NCBI GenBank assembly: GCA_045807325.1
Contig: JBJMHP010000102.1
Span: 1-17,370 of the forward strand
Source of the DNA: CALGFH01 sp045807325
GTDB lineage: Bacteria > Actinomycetota > CALGFH01
Reading direction: 5' to 3'
Length of the DNA: 17,370 nt
The notes beneath the pieces were generated by a model, which searched no databases, was not told the DNA's origin, and saw only the letters and a program-made list of their open reading frames with translations. Of this stretch, positions 5,746 to 12,405 are shown piece after piece (position 1 is the stretch's first letter; each line of letters starts with the position of its first letter). Both the position numbers and the translations under genes were made by a program.

Positions 5746-7272
5746 GTGCCTGGTGACCGCAGACCGTCGAAGCGCAAGTCCCGGCCTGTACGCGAACGTA
5801 TCGAGTACGCACCCGACGCCCTCGGCTGGCTCCGCGAGCAGCTCGAGCCCCCGCCACAGCAGCCCCCGGCACAGCCGCCGCCATCCCAGCGGCCGCCTCA
5901 GCAGTCCCCTGCCAACCCACGACCCCGACCGCCCGGGCCGCCGGCCCCCGAACCCCCGAGGCAGGCCATGGCCGAACTTGACCCCCAGCCGCCCGAGCCC
6001 ACCCCGGTCAGGCCCTCCGACCCTCCACCGGCCGCGGCCCCCCGACCCCCGGCTCCGGCCCCGCCCCCTCCGCCTCCGGTCCAGGCGGCCCGTCCACCGG
6101 CTCCGGCCGCTCCCCCGCCGACTCGGGAGGAGCCCCCGCCCCCGGCGCCGGCGGCTCCTCCGCCGCCTGCCGCCCAGGCACCGCCTCCTCCGAGGCCTGC
6201 CGCCGAGGCGAAGTCTCCTCCGCCGGCTGCGGCCCAGGCGCCGCCCTGGCCTCCTCCTCCGCCGGCCGCGGCGAAGGCTTCCTCACCTCCACCCAAGCGG
6301 CCGCCCAGGGCCGCCGGGCCCGCCCAGGCGGGGGTGAACCGCGGCGGCGACCTGAGTACCGACCGGCTGCTGGCCCGGCCGCCCGGCGGGCCGACGCTCG
6401 GCTGGCAGGCCGCCGTCTACCAGATGAGCGGCGGCCGCGTGCGCCCGGCCCCGGGCGCCGCCGAGCGGGCCCGGACCCAGCTCGCGGCCCGGATCACCAC
6501 ACCGGTCACCGGCTGCCAGCGGATCGCCGTGGTCTCGCTCAAGGGCGGGGTCGGCAAGACGACCACCACCGCCTGCCTCGGCGCCATCTTCGCCGAGCAC
6601 CGCGGCGACCGCGTGGTCGCCGTCGACGCCAACCCGGACCCGGGCACCCTCGGCTACCGGATCCACCGCGACACCAGCCGTACGGCCAAGGACCTGCTGG
6701 CCAACGTGGACCGGCTGGAGCGCTACGCCGACGTCCGCGCCTACGCCTCCCAGACCGACCTGCGCCTTGAGGTGATCGCCTCCGAGGTCGACCCGGGCCG
6801 CACCGAGGCCTTCGGCGAGGACGACTACCGCGAGCTGGCCGCCGTCCTGGAACGCTTCTACTCCCTGGTCCTGACCGACTGCGGCCCCGGCCTGCTGCAC
6901 TCGGCCATGCGGGCCATCCTGCCAACGGCCGACCAGCTGGTCGTGGTCGCCGCCCCCAGCCTGGACGGCGCCCGCTCGGCCAGCCTGACCCTCGACTGGC
7001 TGGCCAGGAACGGCCACGAGCGGCTGGCCAGCTCCTCGGTGGTGGTCATCAACGCCGTGCGGGAACGCACCCTGGTCGACGTCAACCGGCTCCAGGAGCA
7101 CTTCGCCCCCCGCTGCCGGGCCGTGGTCCGTATCCCCTTCGACCGCCACCTGGAGACCGGCGCCGAGATCTCCCTCGACGAGCTGACCCCGGCCACCCGC
7201 CGCGCCTACGTGCGGCTCGCCGCCGCCGTCGCCGACGGCTTCCAGCCACCACGCGACGGCGGCCCGAGCTAG
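5746..7272 (+). CDS. MinD/ParA-like ATPase with long proline-rich N-terminus (EspI-like)
   Basis: 508 residues from GTG at 5746, chosen because GAGGGG lies 8 bases upstream; the frame is open further upstream without a ribosome site. A basic stretch (residues 5-17) is followed by IEYAPDALGWLREQLE (about 19-34). Then comes a disordered proline/alanine-rich region (about 35-190) and a ParA/MinD-type ATPase domain (about 255-500). The deviant Walker A KGGVGKTTT starts at Lys266, with Walker A' AVDANPDPGTLG (Asp294) and Walker B-like LTDCGPG (Asp378). Known relatives with this architecture include EspI of type VII secretion loci and actinobacterial MinD-like proteins. No ParB, no FlhF and no WXG100 or ESX gene is visible nearby, so the partner is unknown. 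It probably cycles ATP at the membrane or nucleoid, using the proline-rich tail as an interaction arm. Confidence 0.8.
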   Translation: MPGDRRPSKRKSRPVRERIEYAPDALGWLREQLEPPPQQPPAQPPPSQRPPQQSPANPRPRPPGPPAPEPPRQAMAELDPQPPEPTPVRPSDPPPAAAPRPPAPAPPPPPPVQAARPPAPAAPPPTREEPPPPAPAAPPPPAAQAPPPPRPAAEAKSPPPAAAQAPPWPPPPPAAAKASSPPPKRPPRAAGPAQAGVNRGGDLSTDRLLARPPGGPTLGWQAAVYQMSGGRVRPAPGAAERARTQLAARITTPVTGCQRIAVVSLKGGVGKTTTTACLGAIFAEHRGDRVVAVDANPDPGTLGYRIHRDTSRTAKDLLANVDRLERYADVRAYASQTDLRLEVIASEVDPGRTEAFGEDDYRELAAVLERFYSLVLTDCGPGLLHSAMRAILPTADQLVVVAAPSLDGARSASLTLDWLARNGHERLASSSVVVINAVRERTLVDVNRLQEHFAPRCRAVVRIPFDRHLETGAEISLDELTPATRRAYVRLAAAVADGFQPPRDGGPS

Positions 7273-7280
7273 CCGATTGC

Positions 7281-7286
7281 TATCAT
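7281..7286 (+). promoter_or_regulatory. Candidate -10 element for the FmdB-like gene
   Basis: TATCAT (7281-7286) lies just after the stop of the MinD-like gene and about 57 bases before the ATG at 7343. No clear -35 box is seen, but the hexamer stands out in GC-rich sequence. Transcription from about 7293 would include the hairpin at 7296-7315. Confidence 0.45.
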
Positions 7287-7295
7287 CACCCCTGG

Positions 7296-7315
7296 AGGCG
7301 CCGTCTCCGGCGCTT
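7296..7315 (+). other. Short hairpin in the leader of the FmdB-like gene
   Basis: GCGCCG (7298-7303) and CGGCGC (7308-7313) pair perfectly around a TCTC loop; a G-T and an A-T pair extend the stem. No T-run follows, so it could end the MinD-like transcript or structure the next leader. Confidence 0.35.
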
Positions 7316-7342
7316 CCGCTCGACCTCGACTCCGGGGAGCCT

Positions 7343-7651
7343 ATGCCGACCTACGAGTACGCCTGCACCGAGTGCGGCAACCGCATCGAGGCGGTGCAGT
7401 CGATCGCCGACGCACCCCTCACCACCTGCACGGTCTGCGGCGGCCGCCTGCGCAAGGTCTTCTCCCCGGTCGGCATCGTCTTCAAGGGCTCCGGCTTCTA
7501 CCGGACCGACTCGCGCGGCAAGCCAGCCAAGGCCGACGGCGACGGCGACAAGGCCAAGAAGGCCGCCGACGCCACCTCGAGCTCCAAGGGCTCCACGGCG
7601 GAGGGCGGCGGCTCCACCTCCAAGCCCAAGGCGGCCGAGAAGAGCGCCTGA
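7343..7651 (+). CDS. FmdB-family zinc-ribbon regulatory protein
   Basis: 102 residues from ATG at 7343, preceded by GGGGAG. The N-terminus MPTYEYACTECGNRIEAVQS is the hallmark of FmdB-type small zinc ribbons. Two CxxC pairs, CTEC (residues 8-11) and CTVCGGRLRKVF (about 32-43), would bind one zinc ion. GIVFKGSGFYRTDSR (about 47-61) is also typical. The last 40 residues are a lysine, serine and alanine-rich disordered tail. The family was named from a putative regulator beside formamidase, but its molecular role is poorly known. It precedes the phosphorylase gene by 96 bases. Confidence 0.92.
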   Translation: MPTYEYACTECGNRIEAVQSIADAPLTTCTVCGGRLRKVFSPVGIVFKGSGFYRTDSRGKPAKADGDGDKAKKAADATSSSKGSTAEGGGSTSKPKAAEKSA

Positions 7652-7697
7652 GGCCGGGCCAGGTTCCCTCCGATACCATGCCCGCGGCCCCCGGTCC

Positions 7698-7722
7698 GGT
7701 GGCCGCCCCGCGGGGGGCCGCC
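7698..7722 (+). other. GC-rich hairpin upstream of the phosphorylase gene
   Basis: GGTGGCCGCCCC pairs with GGGGGGCCGCC across a short loop, with one mismatch and one wobble. It lies between the FmdB-like stop (7651) and the phosphorylase ATG (7748). With no T-run it is at best a weak terminator; a TACCAT hexamer (7674-7679) just before it could be a -10 element, in which case the hairpin would be in the leader. Confidence 0.3.
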
Positions 7723-7747
7723 CCGCCGGTCGAAAGGTGCCAGCGTC

Positions 7748-8557
7748 ATGGCCCGTCCCCAGGCCGAGCTCGGGGTCTTCGGCGGCTCCGGGTTCTACGC
7801 GTTCCTCGACGGTGTGGAGGAGCACGAGATCGAGACCCCCTATGGTGCCCCCTCCGACAAGGTCGCCATCGGTGAGGTCGACGGCCGCCGGGTGGCCTTC
7901 CTCCCCCGCCACGGCCGCCGCCACCAGTACCCGCCGCACAAGATCCCGTACCGGGCCAACCTCTGGGCGATGAAGGAGCTGGGGGTGACCCGGGTCGTCG
8001 GCCCGTGCGCCGCCGGGTCGCTCCAGGCCGAGGCCGCCCCCGGGCACTTCGTCATCTGCGACCAGGTGGTGGACAGGACCTGGGGCCGCAACGACACCTT
8101 CTACGACGGCCCCGAGACCACCCACATCTCCTTCGCCGACCCCTACTGCCCCGAGCTGCGCGCCCTGGCCCTCAAGGAGGCCGAGGCCCAGGGCATCACC
8201 GCCCACGACGGCGGCACCATGGTCGTCATCCAGGGGCCCCGCTTCTCGACCCGGGCCGAGTCCCGCTGGTTCCAGGGCAACGGCTGGAAGGTCATCAACA
8301 TGACCGGCTACCCCGAGTCCCTGCTCGCCCGCGAGCTCGAGCTCTGCTACGTGAACGTGTCGCTGATCACCGACTACGACGTGGGCCTTGAGGGCATGCC
8401 CGGGGTCCAGCCGGTCTCCCACTCCGAGGTCGTGCGCGTGTTCGAGGAGAACAACGCCAAGCTCAAGGACCTCCTGTTCGCGCTCCTTCCAAGCATCCCC
8501 AGCGAGCGCACCTGCCCGTGCGCCACCGCCCTCAAGGGTGCCCGCTTCGAGGTCTGA
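7748..8557 (+). CDS. mtnP: S-methyl-5'-thioadenosine phosphorylase (MTAP)
   Basis: 269 residues from ATG at 7748 with GAAAGGTG upstream. It cleaves methylthioadenosine with phosphate to adenine and methylthioribose-1-phosphate, recycling the by-product of polyamine synthesis. The family core is clear: GVFGGSGFYAFL (9-20), FLPRHGRRHQYPPHKIPYRA (51-70), the phosphate-binding region around residue 85, and GPRFSTRAESRWF (163-175). INMTGYPESLLARE (183-196) and TDYDVG (208-213) follow. The two Asp residues of TDYD usually select 6-amino purines, which favours MTA over methylthioinosine. A C-terminal CPC (256-258) matches the CXC motif of some thermostable MTAPs. The gene is followed by uppP after 14 bases, so the two are probably co-transcribed. 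Confidence 0.93.
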   Translation: MARPQAELGVFGGSGFYAFLDGVEEHEIETPYGAPSDKVAIGEVDGRRVAFLPRHGRRHQYPPHKIPYRANLWAMKELGVTRVVGPCAAGSLQAEAAPGHFVICDQVVDRTWGRNDTFYDGPETTHISFADPYCPELRALALKEAEAQGITAHDGGTMVVIQGPRFSTRAESRWFQGNGWKVINMTGYPESLLARELELCYVNVSLITDYDVGLEGMPGVQPVSHSEVVRVFEENNAKLKDLLFALLPSIPSERTCPCATALKGARFEV

Positions 8558-8571
8558 CGGAGGCTCGACCC

Positions 8572-9786
8572 GTGCTCCGCGCCATCATCCTGGGGATCGT
8601 GCAGGGGCTCACCGAGTTCCTGCCGATCTCGTCGTCCGCCCACCTCTCGATCGTGCCGAGGCTGCTCGGCTACGCCACCCCGACCCTGTCCTTCGAGGTC
8701 CTGCTGCACTTCGGCACCCTGGCCGCGGTGGTCGCCTACTTCGCCAGGGACCTGTGGGCGTTCCTGCTCTCCCTGGTCGCCCCCGGACGGCTGGGGCCGC
8801 AGGAGACCCCCGCCCGCCGCCGGATGCTGGGCCTGCTCGCCCTGGCCTCGGTCCCGGCGGCGGTGGTCGGGTTCCTGCTCCAGGACTGGGCCGACCAGCA
8901 GACGGCCCGGCCACTACGAGCCGCGGTGTGGCTGGTGCTCACCACCGCCATCATGATCGCGGCCGAGCTCTACGACCGCGCCCGGCGCACCCGCCCCGCC
9001 CCGGCCACGGCCCCCGGAGAGTTGGAGGGCGGTGAGGCGACCACGGGAGAGGTTGGGGGCTGGGAGCCGCTCCGGGGAGAGGTCGACTCCGGGGATGTGG
9101 CGACCCGGGCGGGGCTGTGGACAGCCGGCGGCACCCGTTCCGGCGAACGGCTAGGCTCCCCCTCCAGGGGGCCTGGCACGGGCGGGCCAGGCTTTGGCGC
9201 ACCCGGGGCGGGGGCGCGTGGTGCGGCCGGCGCGGACCCTCCGGGCGGCGTTGGCGGCGCGGCGGCCGGGAGCGGTGTGAGCAGCGGGGCCGGCTATGCG
9301 GGCGGCGGGGGACGCGCGGACGGGGGACGCGCGGACGGGGGACGCGTGGGACGTGCCGCACGCAGGGCCGGCGGGGGCGCTCCGGCAACCGCCGAGGAAG
9401 AGCTCGACCGCCTGCCGCTGCCCAAGGCGGTCGGCATCGGGCTGGGGCAGGCCCTCGCGCTCATTCCGGGGACCAGCCGCTCCGGCATCACCATCTCGGT
9501 CGGGCTGTTCGAGGGCGTGTCCAGGGAGGCGGCCGCGCGCTTCTCGTTCCTGCTGTCGATCCCGGCCATCCTCGGCGCCGGCATCCTGAAGCTGGACGAG
9601 CTCGGCGGCGCCACTGAGACGCCGATCGAGCTGGTCGCCGGCACCCTCGCCGCCGCCGTCTCCGGCTTCCTGGCCGTGTCGTTCCTCATCCGCCTCCTGC
9701 GCACCCGCACCCTCTGGCCGTTCATCTGGTACCGCCTGGTCGCCGGCGCCCTGTTCGTCCTGCTGCTGTCCACCGTCCGCTCCTGA
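8572..9786 (+). CDS. uppP: Undecaprenyl-diphosphatase UppP with a large in-frame insertion
   Basis: 404 residues from GTG at 8572 (GGAGG 8 bases upstream); the family is normally about 265-285. UppP removes a phosphate from undecaprenyl diphosphate to renew the lipid carrier for peptidoglycan. GIVQGLTEFLPISSSAHL (8-25) carries the (E/Q)xxxE motif (Gln11, Glu15). PGTSRSG (299-305, Arg303) is the second catalytic motif. Several membrane helices flank both. Residues 143-271 (about 8998-9384) are an extra Gly/Ala/Arg-rich, low-complexity stretch between the LTTAIMIAAELYDRARR helix end and the EEELDRLPLPKAV segment. The stretch stays in frame and both catalytic halves are intact, so the enzyme may still work. 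The insertion contains dispersed repeat copy B and a 15-bp tandem repeat. Confidence 0.93.
   Translation: MLRAIILGIVQGLTEFLPISSSAHLSIVPRLLGYATPTLSFEVLLHFGTLAAVVAYFARDLWAFLLSLVAPGRLGPQETPARRRMLGLLALASVPAAVVGFLLQDWADQQTARPLRAAVWLVLTTAIMIAAELYDRARRTRPAPATAPGELEGGEATTGEVGGWEPLRGEVDSGDVATRAGLWTAGGTRSGERLGSPSRGPGTGGPGFGAPGAGARGAAGADPPGGVGGAAAGSGVSSGAGYAGGGGRADGGRADGGRVGRAARRAGGGAPATAEEELDRLPLPKAVGIGLGQALALIPGTSRSGITISVGLFEGVSREAAARFSFLLSIPAILGAGILKLDELGGATETPIELVAGTLAAAVSGFLAVSFLIRLLRTRTLWPFIWYRLVAGALFVLLLSTVRS
9116..9176 (+). repeat. Dispersed palindromic repeat, copy B (inside uppP)
   Basis: TGTGGACAGCC (9116-9126) is followed after 22 bases by CGGCTAGGCTCCC and then CCCCC/GGGGG arms. The opening 11 bases are identical to copies A and C; the CGGCTAssCTCCC block and its distance are shared, the rest is more diverged. 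In uppP it is read in frame as LWTAGGTRSGERLGSPSRGP. Confidence 0.55.
9309..9353. repeat. 15-bp tandem repeat, three units
   Basis: GGGACGCGCGGACGG is present twice exactly (9309-9323, 9324-9338) and a third time with changes (9339-9353). It adds GRADG-type residues within the UppP insertion. A 15-base period keeps the frame whatever the copy number. Confidence 0.85.
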
Positions 9787-9797
9787 CCCGGCGCCTC

Positions 9798-9835
9798 GGC
9801 CGCCGGAACCTGGACGTGGCGGCCGGCGTACCGGC
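9798..9835 (+). terminator. Candidate hairpins after uppP
   Basis: GGCCGCC (9798-9804) pairs with GGCGGCC (9818-9824), and GCCGG (9822-9826) pairs with CCGGC (9831-9835) around CGTA. They lie 12 bases after the uppP stop. No T-run follows, so termination is only a possibility. Confidence 0.3.
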
Positions 9836-9849
9836 GGCATCGGAGGCCT

Positions 9850-10335
9850 GAGAAGGAGGGCGCGGGGGCGGCGGGCGCTGACCGCGACGGCGGTGGGCTC
9901 CTCCTGGTGGCCGGGTGCACCGCCGGCATCCCGCGCCGGCAGCCGCCGGACCGGGAGCCGCCGGCGACACCACCACCACGCTGGGCTGGCTGGACGCAGG
10001 CTCGCTGCGGGAGCGGCCCGCCCGCGAGCATCGGACCGGCCCGGGTGGCGGTGGTGGACGCCGACGGCCGGGTCGGCACGATGTCCCTCCCCAGGATCGC
10101 CGCCGGCTTCCAGGAGCCGGCCGAATGGGACGAGGTCGGGGCCAGCAGCCGGCGGGCCCAGCCGGGGCTGGCGGTCGACCTGCGCACCCTCGAGGTCGCC
10201 TGGCTCGGCGACGGCCTGGTGGCCGTCTGGGGCCAGGACGAGACCGGGCCGGTCGTGCGCGGGCCGACGGTCGAGCAGTGGCTGCGGCTGCCCGAGCTGC
10301 TGGTCGGCGGCTGCTGCGTTGAGCCGGCCGGCTGA
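9850..10335 (+). pseudogene. Decayed lipoprotein gene
   Basis: A GAAGGAGGG ribosome-like site (about 9852-9860) is followed by RRALTATAVG, an n-region-like peptide in one frame with no ATG, GTG or TTG start. One base off frame comes LLLVAGC (9898-9918), a lipobox with its cysteine. A further frame holds DTTTTLGWLDAGSLRERP (about 9963-10020). The last frame, sharing that of the lipobox, continues ARVAVVDADGRVGTMSLP, GLAVDLRTLEVAWLGDG and VWGQDETGPVVRGPTVEQW to a stop at 10333-10335. Third codon positions are G/C throughout the last part, as in true genes. A missing start and at least two frame changes argue for decay of a secreted, perhaps beta-rich lipoprotein. The family is not recognised. 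The open stretch 9907-10335 could alternatively be a short expressed remnant. Confidence 0.5.
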
Positions 10336-10339
10336 TAGG

Positions 10340-11233
10340 TCAGCCGAGGCGCCGGACCAGCGCGGAGATCTCGTCGGCGACCCCGGTGGGCACGGTGTAG
10401 CCCTTCTCGTCGCGGATCTCGTCGACGTGGTCGCGGACGCCCTCGAGGGTGAGGGCCGGGTTGGCGTAGCCCTCGGTCAGGCCGATGAAGAAGCGCGCCA
10501 CCCGGCCCCCGCCGGCCGAGTAGATCTCGCCCGTCACCGGGCACTCCTCGGAGACCAGCCAGGCGGCCACGGGTGCGACCAGGCCGGGGTCGAGCTTGGG
10601 GGCGAGGGGGCCGAGCAGCTCCTCGGTCATGCGGGTGCGGGCGATCGGGGCGAGCACGTTGGCCTTGATGCTGTAGCGGGCGCCCTCCTGGGCCAGCACC
10701 CGGGCCAGGCCGACCAGCCCCATCTTGGCCGCGCCGTAGTTGGTCTGGCCGAAGTTGCCAAGGATGCCGGCGTTGGAGGCGGTGACCAGGACCCGGCCGT
10801 AGCCGGCCTCACGCATCTTGACCCAGGCCGGCCGGAGCACGTGGAAGGCGCCCTTGAGGTGCACGTCGAGCACGGTGTCGAGCAGCTCCGGGGTCAGGTT
10901 GTGGAAGGCCTTGTCGCGCAGGATGCCGGCGTTGCTGATGACGACGTCGACCCCGCCGAACGCGTCCAGGGCGGTGTCGACGATCGCCTGGCCGCCCTCG
11001 ACGGTGGCGACGCTGCTGGCGTCGGCCACCGCCACCCCGCCCAGGTCCTCGATCTCCTTGGCCGTCCGCTCGGCCGGCCCGGCCGACGCGCCGGTGCCGT
11101 CGGTCCCCCCGCCGAGGTCGTTGACGACCACCTTGGCGCCCCTGGAGGCCAGCAGCAGGGCATGCTCGCGGCCCAGGCCACCGCCCGCGCCGGTCACGAT
11201 CGCCACCCTGCCGTCGAAGCGGATGTCGCCCAT
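10340..11233 (-). CDS. SDR oxidoreductase, (3R)-hydroxyacyl-CoA dehydrogenase type
   Basis: 297 residues from ATG at 11233 with GGGAGG about 7 bases upstream. The Rossmann motif TGAGGGLG is at 14-21. VVVNDLGGGTDGTG (35-48) is the cofactor-adjacent loop typical of the N-terminal domain of peroxisomal multifunctional enzyme 2 (HSD17B4) and its bacterial stand-alone relatives. NAG is at 101-103 and the catalytic residues are Ser153, Tyr166 and Lys170 in the block GNFGQTNYGAAK. These enzymes oxidise (3R)-hydroxyacyl-CoA with NAD in beta-oxidation of unusual acyl chains. A C-terminal segment after about residue 255 is a little longer than in a minimal SDR. The divergent neighbour is an acyl-CoA racemase, which supports acyl-CoA metabolism. 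The exact substrate is not readable from sequence. Confidence 0.88.
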   Translation of the reverse strand: MGDIRFDGRVAIVTGAGGGLGREHALLLASRGAKVVVNDLGGGTDGTGASAGPAERTAKEIEDLGGVAVADASSVATVEGGQAIVDTALDAFGGVDVVISNAGILRDKAFHNLTPELLDTVLDVHLKGAFHVLRPAWVKMREAGYGRVLVTASNAGILGNFGQTNYGAAKMGLVGLARVLAQEGARYSIKANVLAPIARTRMTEELLGPLAPKLDPGLVAPVAAWLVSEECPVTGEIYSAGGGRVARFFIGLTEGYANPALTLEGVRDHVDEIRDEKGYTVPTGVADEISALVRRLG

Positions 11234-11263
11234 GGCTCGCCTCCCGTCTCCCGCCGCCGGACC

Positions 11264-11273
11264 TACGATATCG
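11264..11273. promoter_or_regulatory. Overlapping bidirectional -10 elements over palindrome CGATATCG
   Basis: The 43-bp gap between the divergent SDR and racemase genes holds TACGAT on plus (11264-11269) and TATCGT on minus (11270-11265), sharing the palindrome CGATATCG (11266-11273). The plus element lies 7 bases before the ATG at 11277, the position expected for a leaderless transcript, and there is no Shine-Dalgarno there. The minus element gives a leader of about 25 bases that includes the GGGAGG site. Confidence 0.6.
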
Positions 11274-11276
11274 GCC

Positions 11277-12401
11277 ATGGGACCGCTCCAGGGAGTGCGA
11301 ATCGTCGAGCTTGCCGGGATCGGGCCTGGGCCGTTCTGCGCCATGCTCCTGGCCGACCTGGGCGCCGAGGTGCTGACCGTCGACCGGCCGGCGCCGGACC
11401 AGCCAGCCTGGCCGGCGCTGTTGGCGCGGGGACGGCGCCGGGTCGCCGTCGACCTCAAGCACCCCGAGGGCCCAGGGGTGGTGCTCGACCTGGTCGTCGG
11501 GGCCGACGCCCTGGTCGAGGGGTTCCGCCCGGGGGTGGCCGAGCGGCTTGGGATCGGCCCCGACGCCTGCCTGGCCCGCAACCCGCGCCTGGTGTACGGG
11601 CGGGTGACCGGCTGGGGTCAGGAGGGGCCGCTGGCCGGGTCGGCCGGCCACGACATCGACTACATCGCCCTGGCCGGGGCGCTGCACCCGGTGGGGCCGG
11701 CCGACGGGCCGCCGGTCCCGCCGCTGAACCTGCTCGGCGACTTCGGCGGCGGCGGGATGCTGCTCGCCCTCGGGGTCGTCGCCGCCCTGCTGGAGGCGGG
11801 CCGGTCGGGACAGGGACAGGTGGTGGACGCGGCCATGGTCGACGGGGCCGCGCTGCTCACCACCCAGCTGCACGAGCTGCTGGCGGCCGGGCTCTGGACC
11901 GACCGGCGCGGCGCCAACCTGCTCGACGGAGCGGCCCCGTTCTACGCCGTCTACGAGACCGCCGACGGCCGCCACCTCGCCGTCGGCGCCCTGGAGCCCC
12001 AGTTCTACGCCCAGCTGCTGGAGCGGGTCGGGCTGGCAGCCGACGACCTGCCCGACCAGCTCGACCGCGACGGCTGGCCGCTGCTGCGCGAGCGACTGGC
12101 CGCCCGGTTCCGGACGAAGACCCGTGACGAGTGGTGCCGCCTGCTCGAGGGCACCGACGCCTGCGTCGCCCCGGTCCTGTCCCTCCTGGAGGCCCCCGCC
12201 CACCCCCACAACCGCTCCCGCCACACCTTCATCCCGGTCGGCGGCGTGACCCAGCCCGCCCCGGCCCCCCGCTTCAGCCGCACCCCCTGCGCCACCCCCA
12301 CCCCGCCCACCGGAGACGAGGACGCCAGCGAGACCCTGGCGGCGTGGGGCCTCCCACCGGAGCGGATCGTCCACCTCGTTGCCGGCGGCGCGGTCCGATA
12401 G
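11277..12401 (+). CDS. Alpha-methylacyl-CoA racemase (family III CoA-transferase fold)
   Basis: 374 residues from ATG at 11277, the first base of a probably leaderless mRNA. The N-terminus LQGVRIVELAGIGPGPFCAM (4-23) is typical. ADLGAEVLTVDRP (26-38), GRVTGWGQEGPLA (108-120), GHDIDYIALAGAL (124-136) and NLLGDFGGGGM (151-161) follow the AMACR/MCR pattern. His125, Asp155 and Glu240 align in order and spacing with the catalytic His126, Asp156 and Glu241 of the Mycobacterium tuberculosis enzyme. The reaction inverts the 2-methyl centre of acyl-CoA esters so that branched chains or sterol side chains can enter beta-oxidation. The C-terminal 80 residues are Pro-rich and less conserved. Its stop lies 4 bases from the convergent stop of the hydrolase gene. 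A CoA-transferase activity is the less likely alternative. Confidence 0.9.
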   Translation: MGPLQGVRIVELAGIGPGPFCAMLLADLGAEVLTVDRPAPDQPAWPALLARGRRRVAVDLKHPEGPGVVLDLVVGADALVEGFRPGVAERLGIGPDACLARNPRLVYGRVTGWGQEGPLAGSAGHDIDYIALAGALHPVGPADGPPVPPLNLLGDFGGGGMLLALGVVAALLEAGRSGQGQVVDAAMVDGAALLTTQLHELLAAGLWTDRRGANLLDGAAPFYAVYETADGRHLAVGALEPQFYAQLLERVGLAADDLPDQLDRDGWPLLRERLAARFRTKTRDEWCRLLEGTDACVAPVLSLLEAPAHPHNRSRHTFIPVGGVTQPAPAPRFSRTPCATPTPPTGDEDASETLAAWGLPPERIVHLVAGGAVR

Positions 12402-12405
12402 GCGT

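Noticed and set aside
5898..6296. Gly/Ala-rich minus-strand frame opposite the proline-rich region
   Set aside because: It is the complement of CCN proline codons, which always reads as Gly-rich; the plus-strand gene has the ribosome site and ATPase domain.
7286..8422. Long minus-strand open frame opposite the FmdB-like and phosphorylase genes
   Set aside because: It covers two well-recognised plus-strand genes and has shadow-type composition.
9116..9126. TGTGGACAGCC as a DnaA box and replication origin signal
   Set aside because: It differs from TGTGGATAA at key positions, occurs only once per repeat, and no dnaA, dnaN or AT-rich unwinding region is near.
9893..12127. 744-codon plus-strand frame across the pseudogene, SDR and racemase
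   Set aside because: It runs antisense to the SDR and out of frame through the racemase, with Arg/Pro/Gly-rich translation and no domain.
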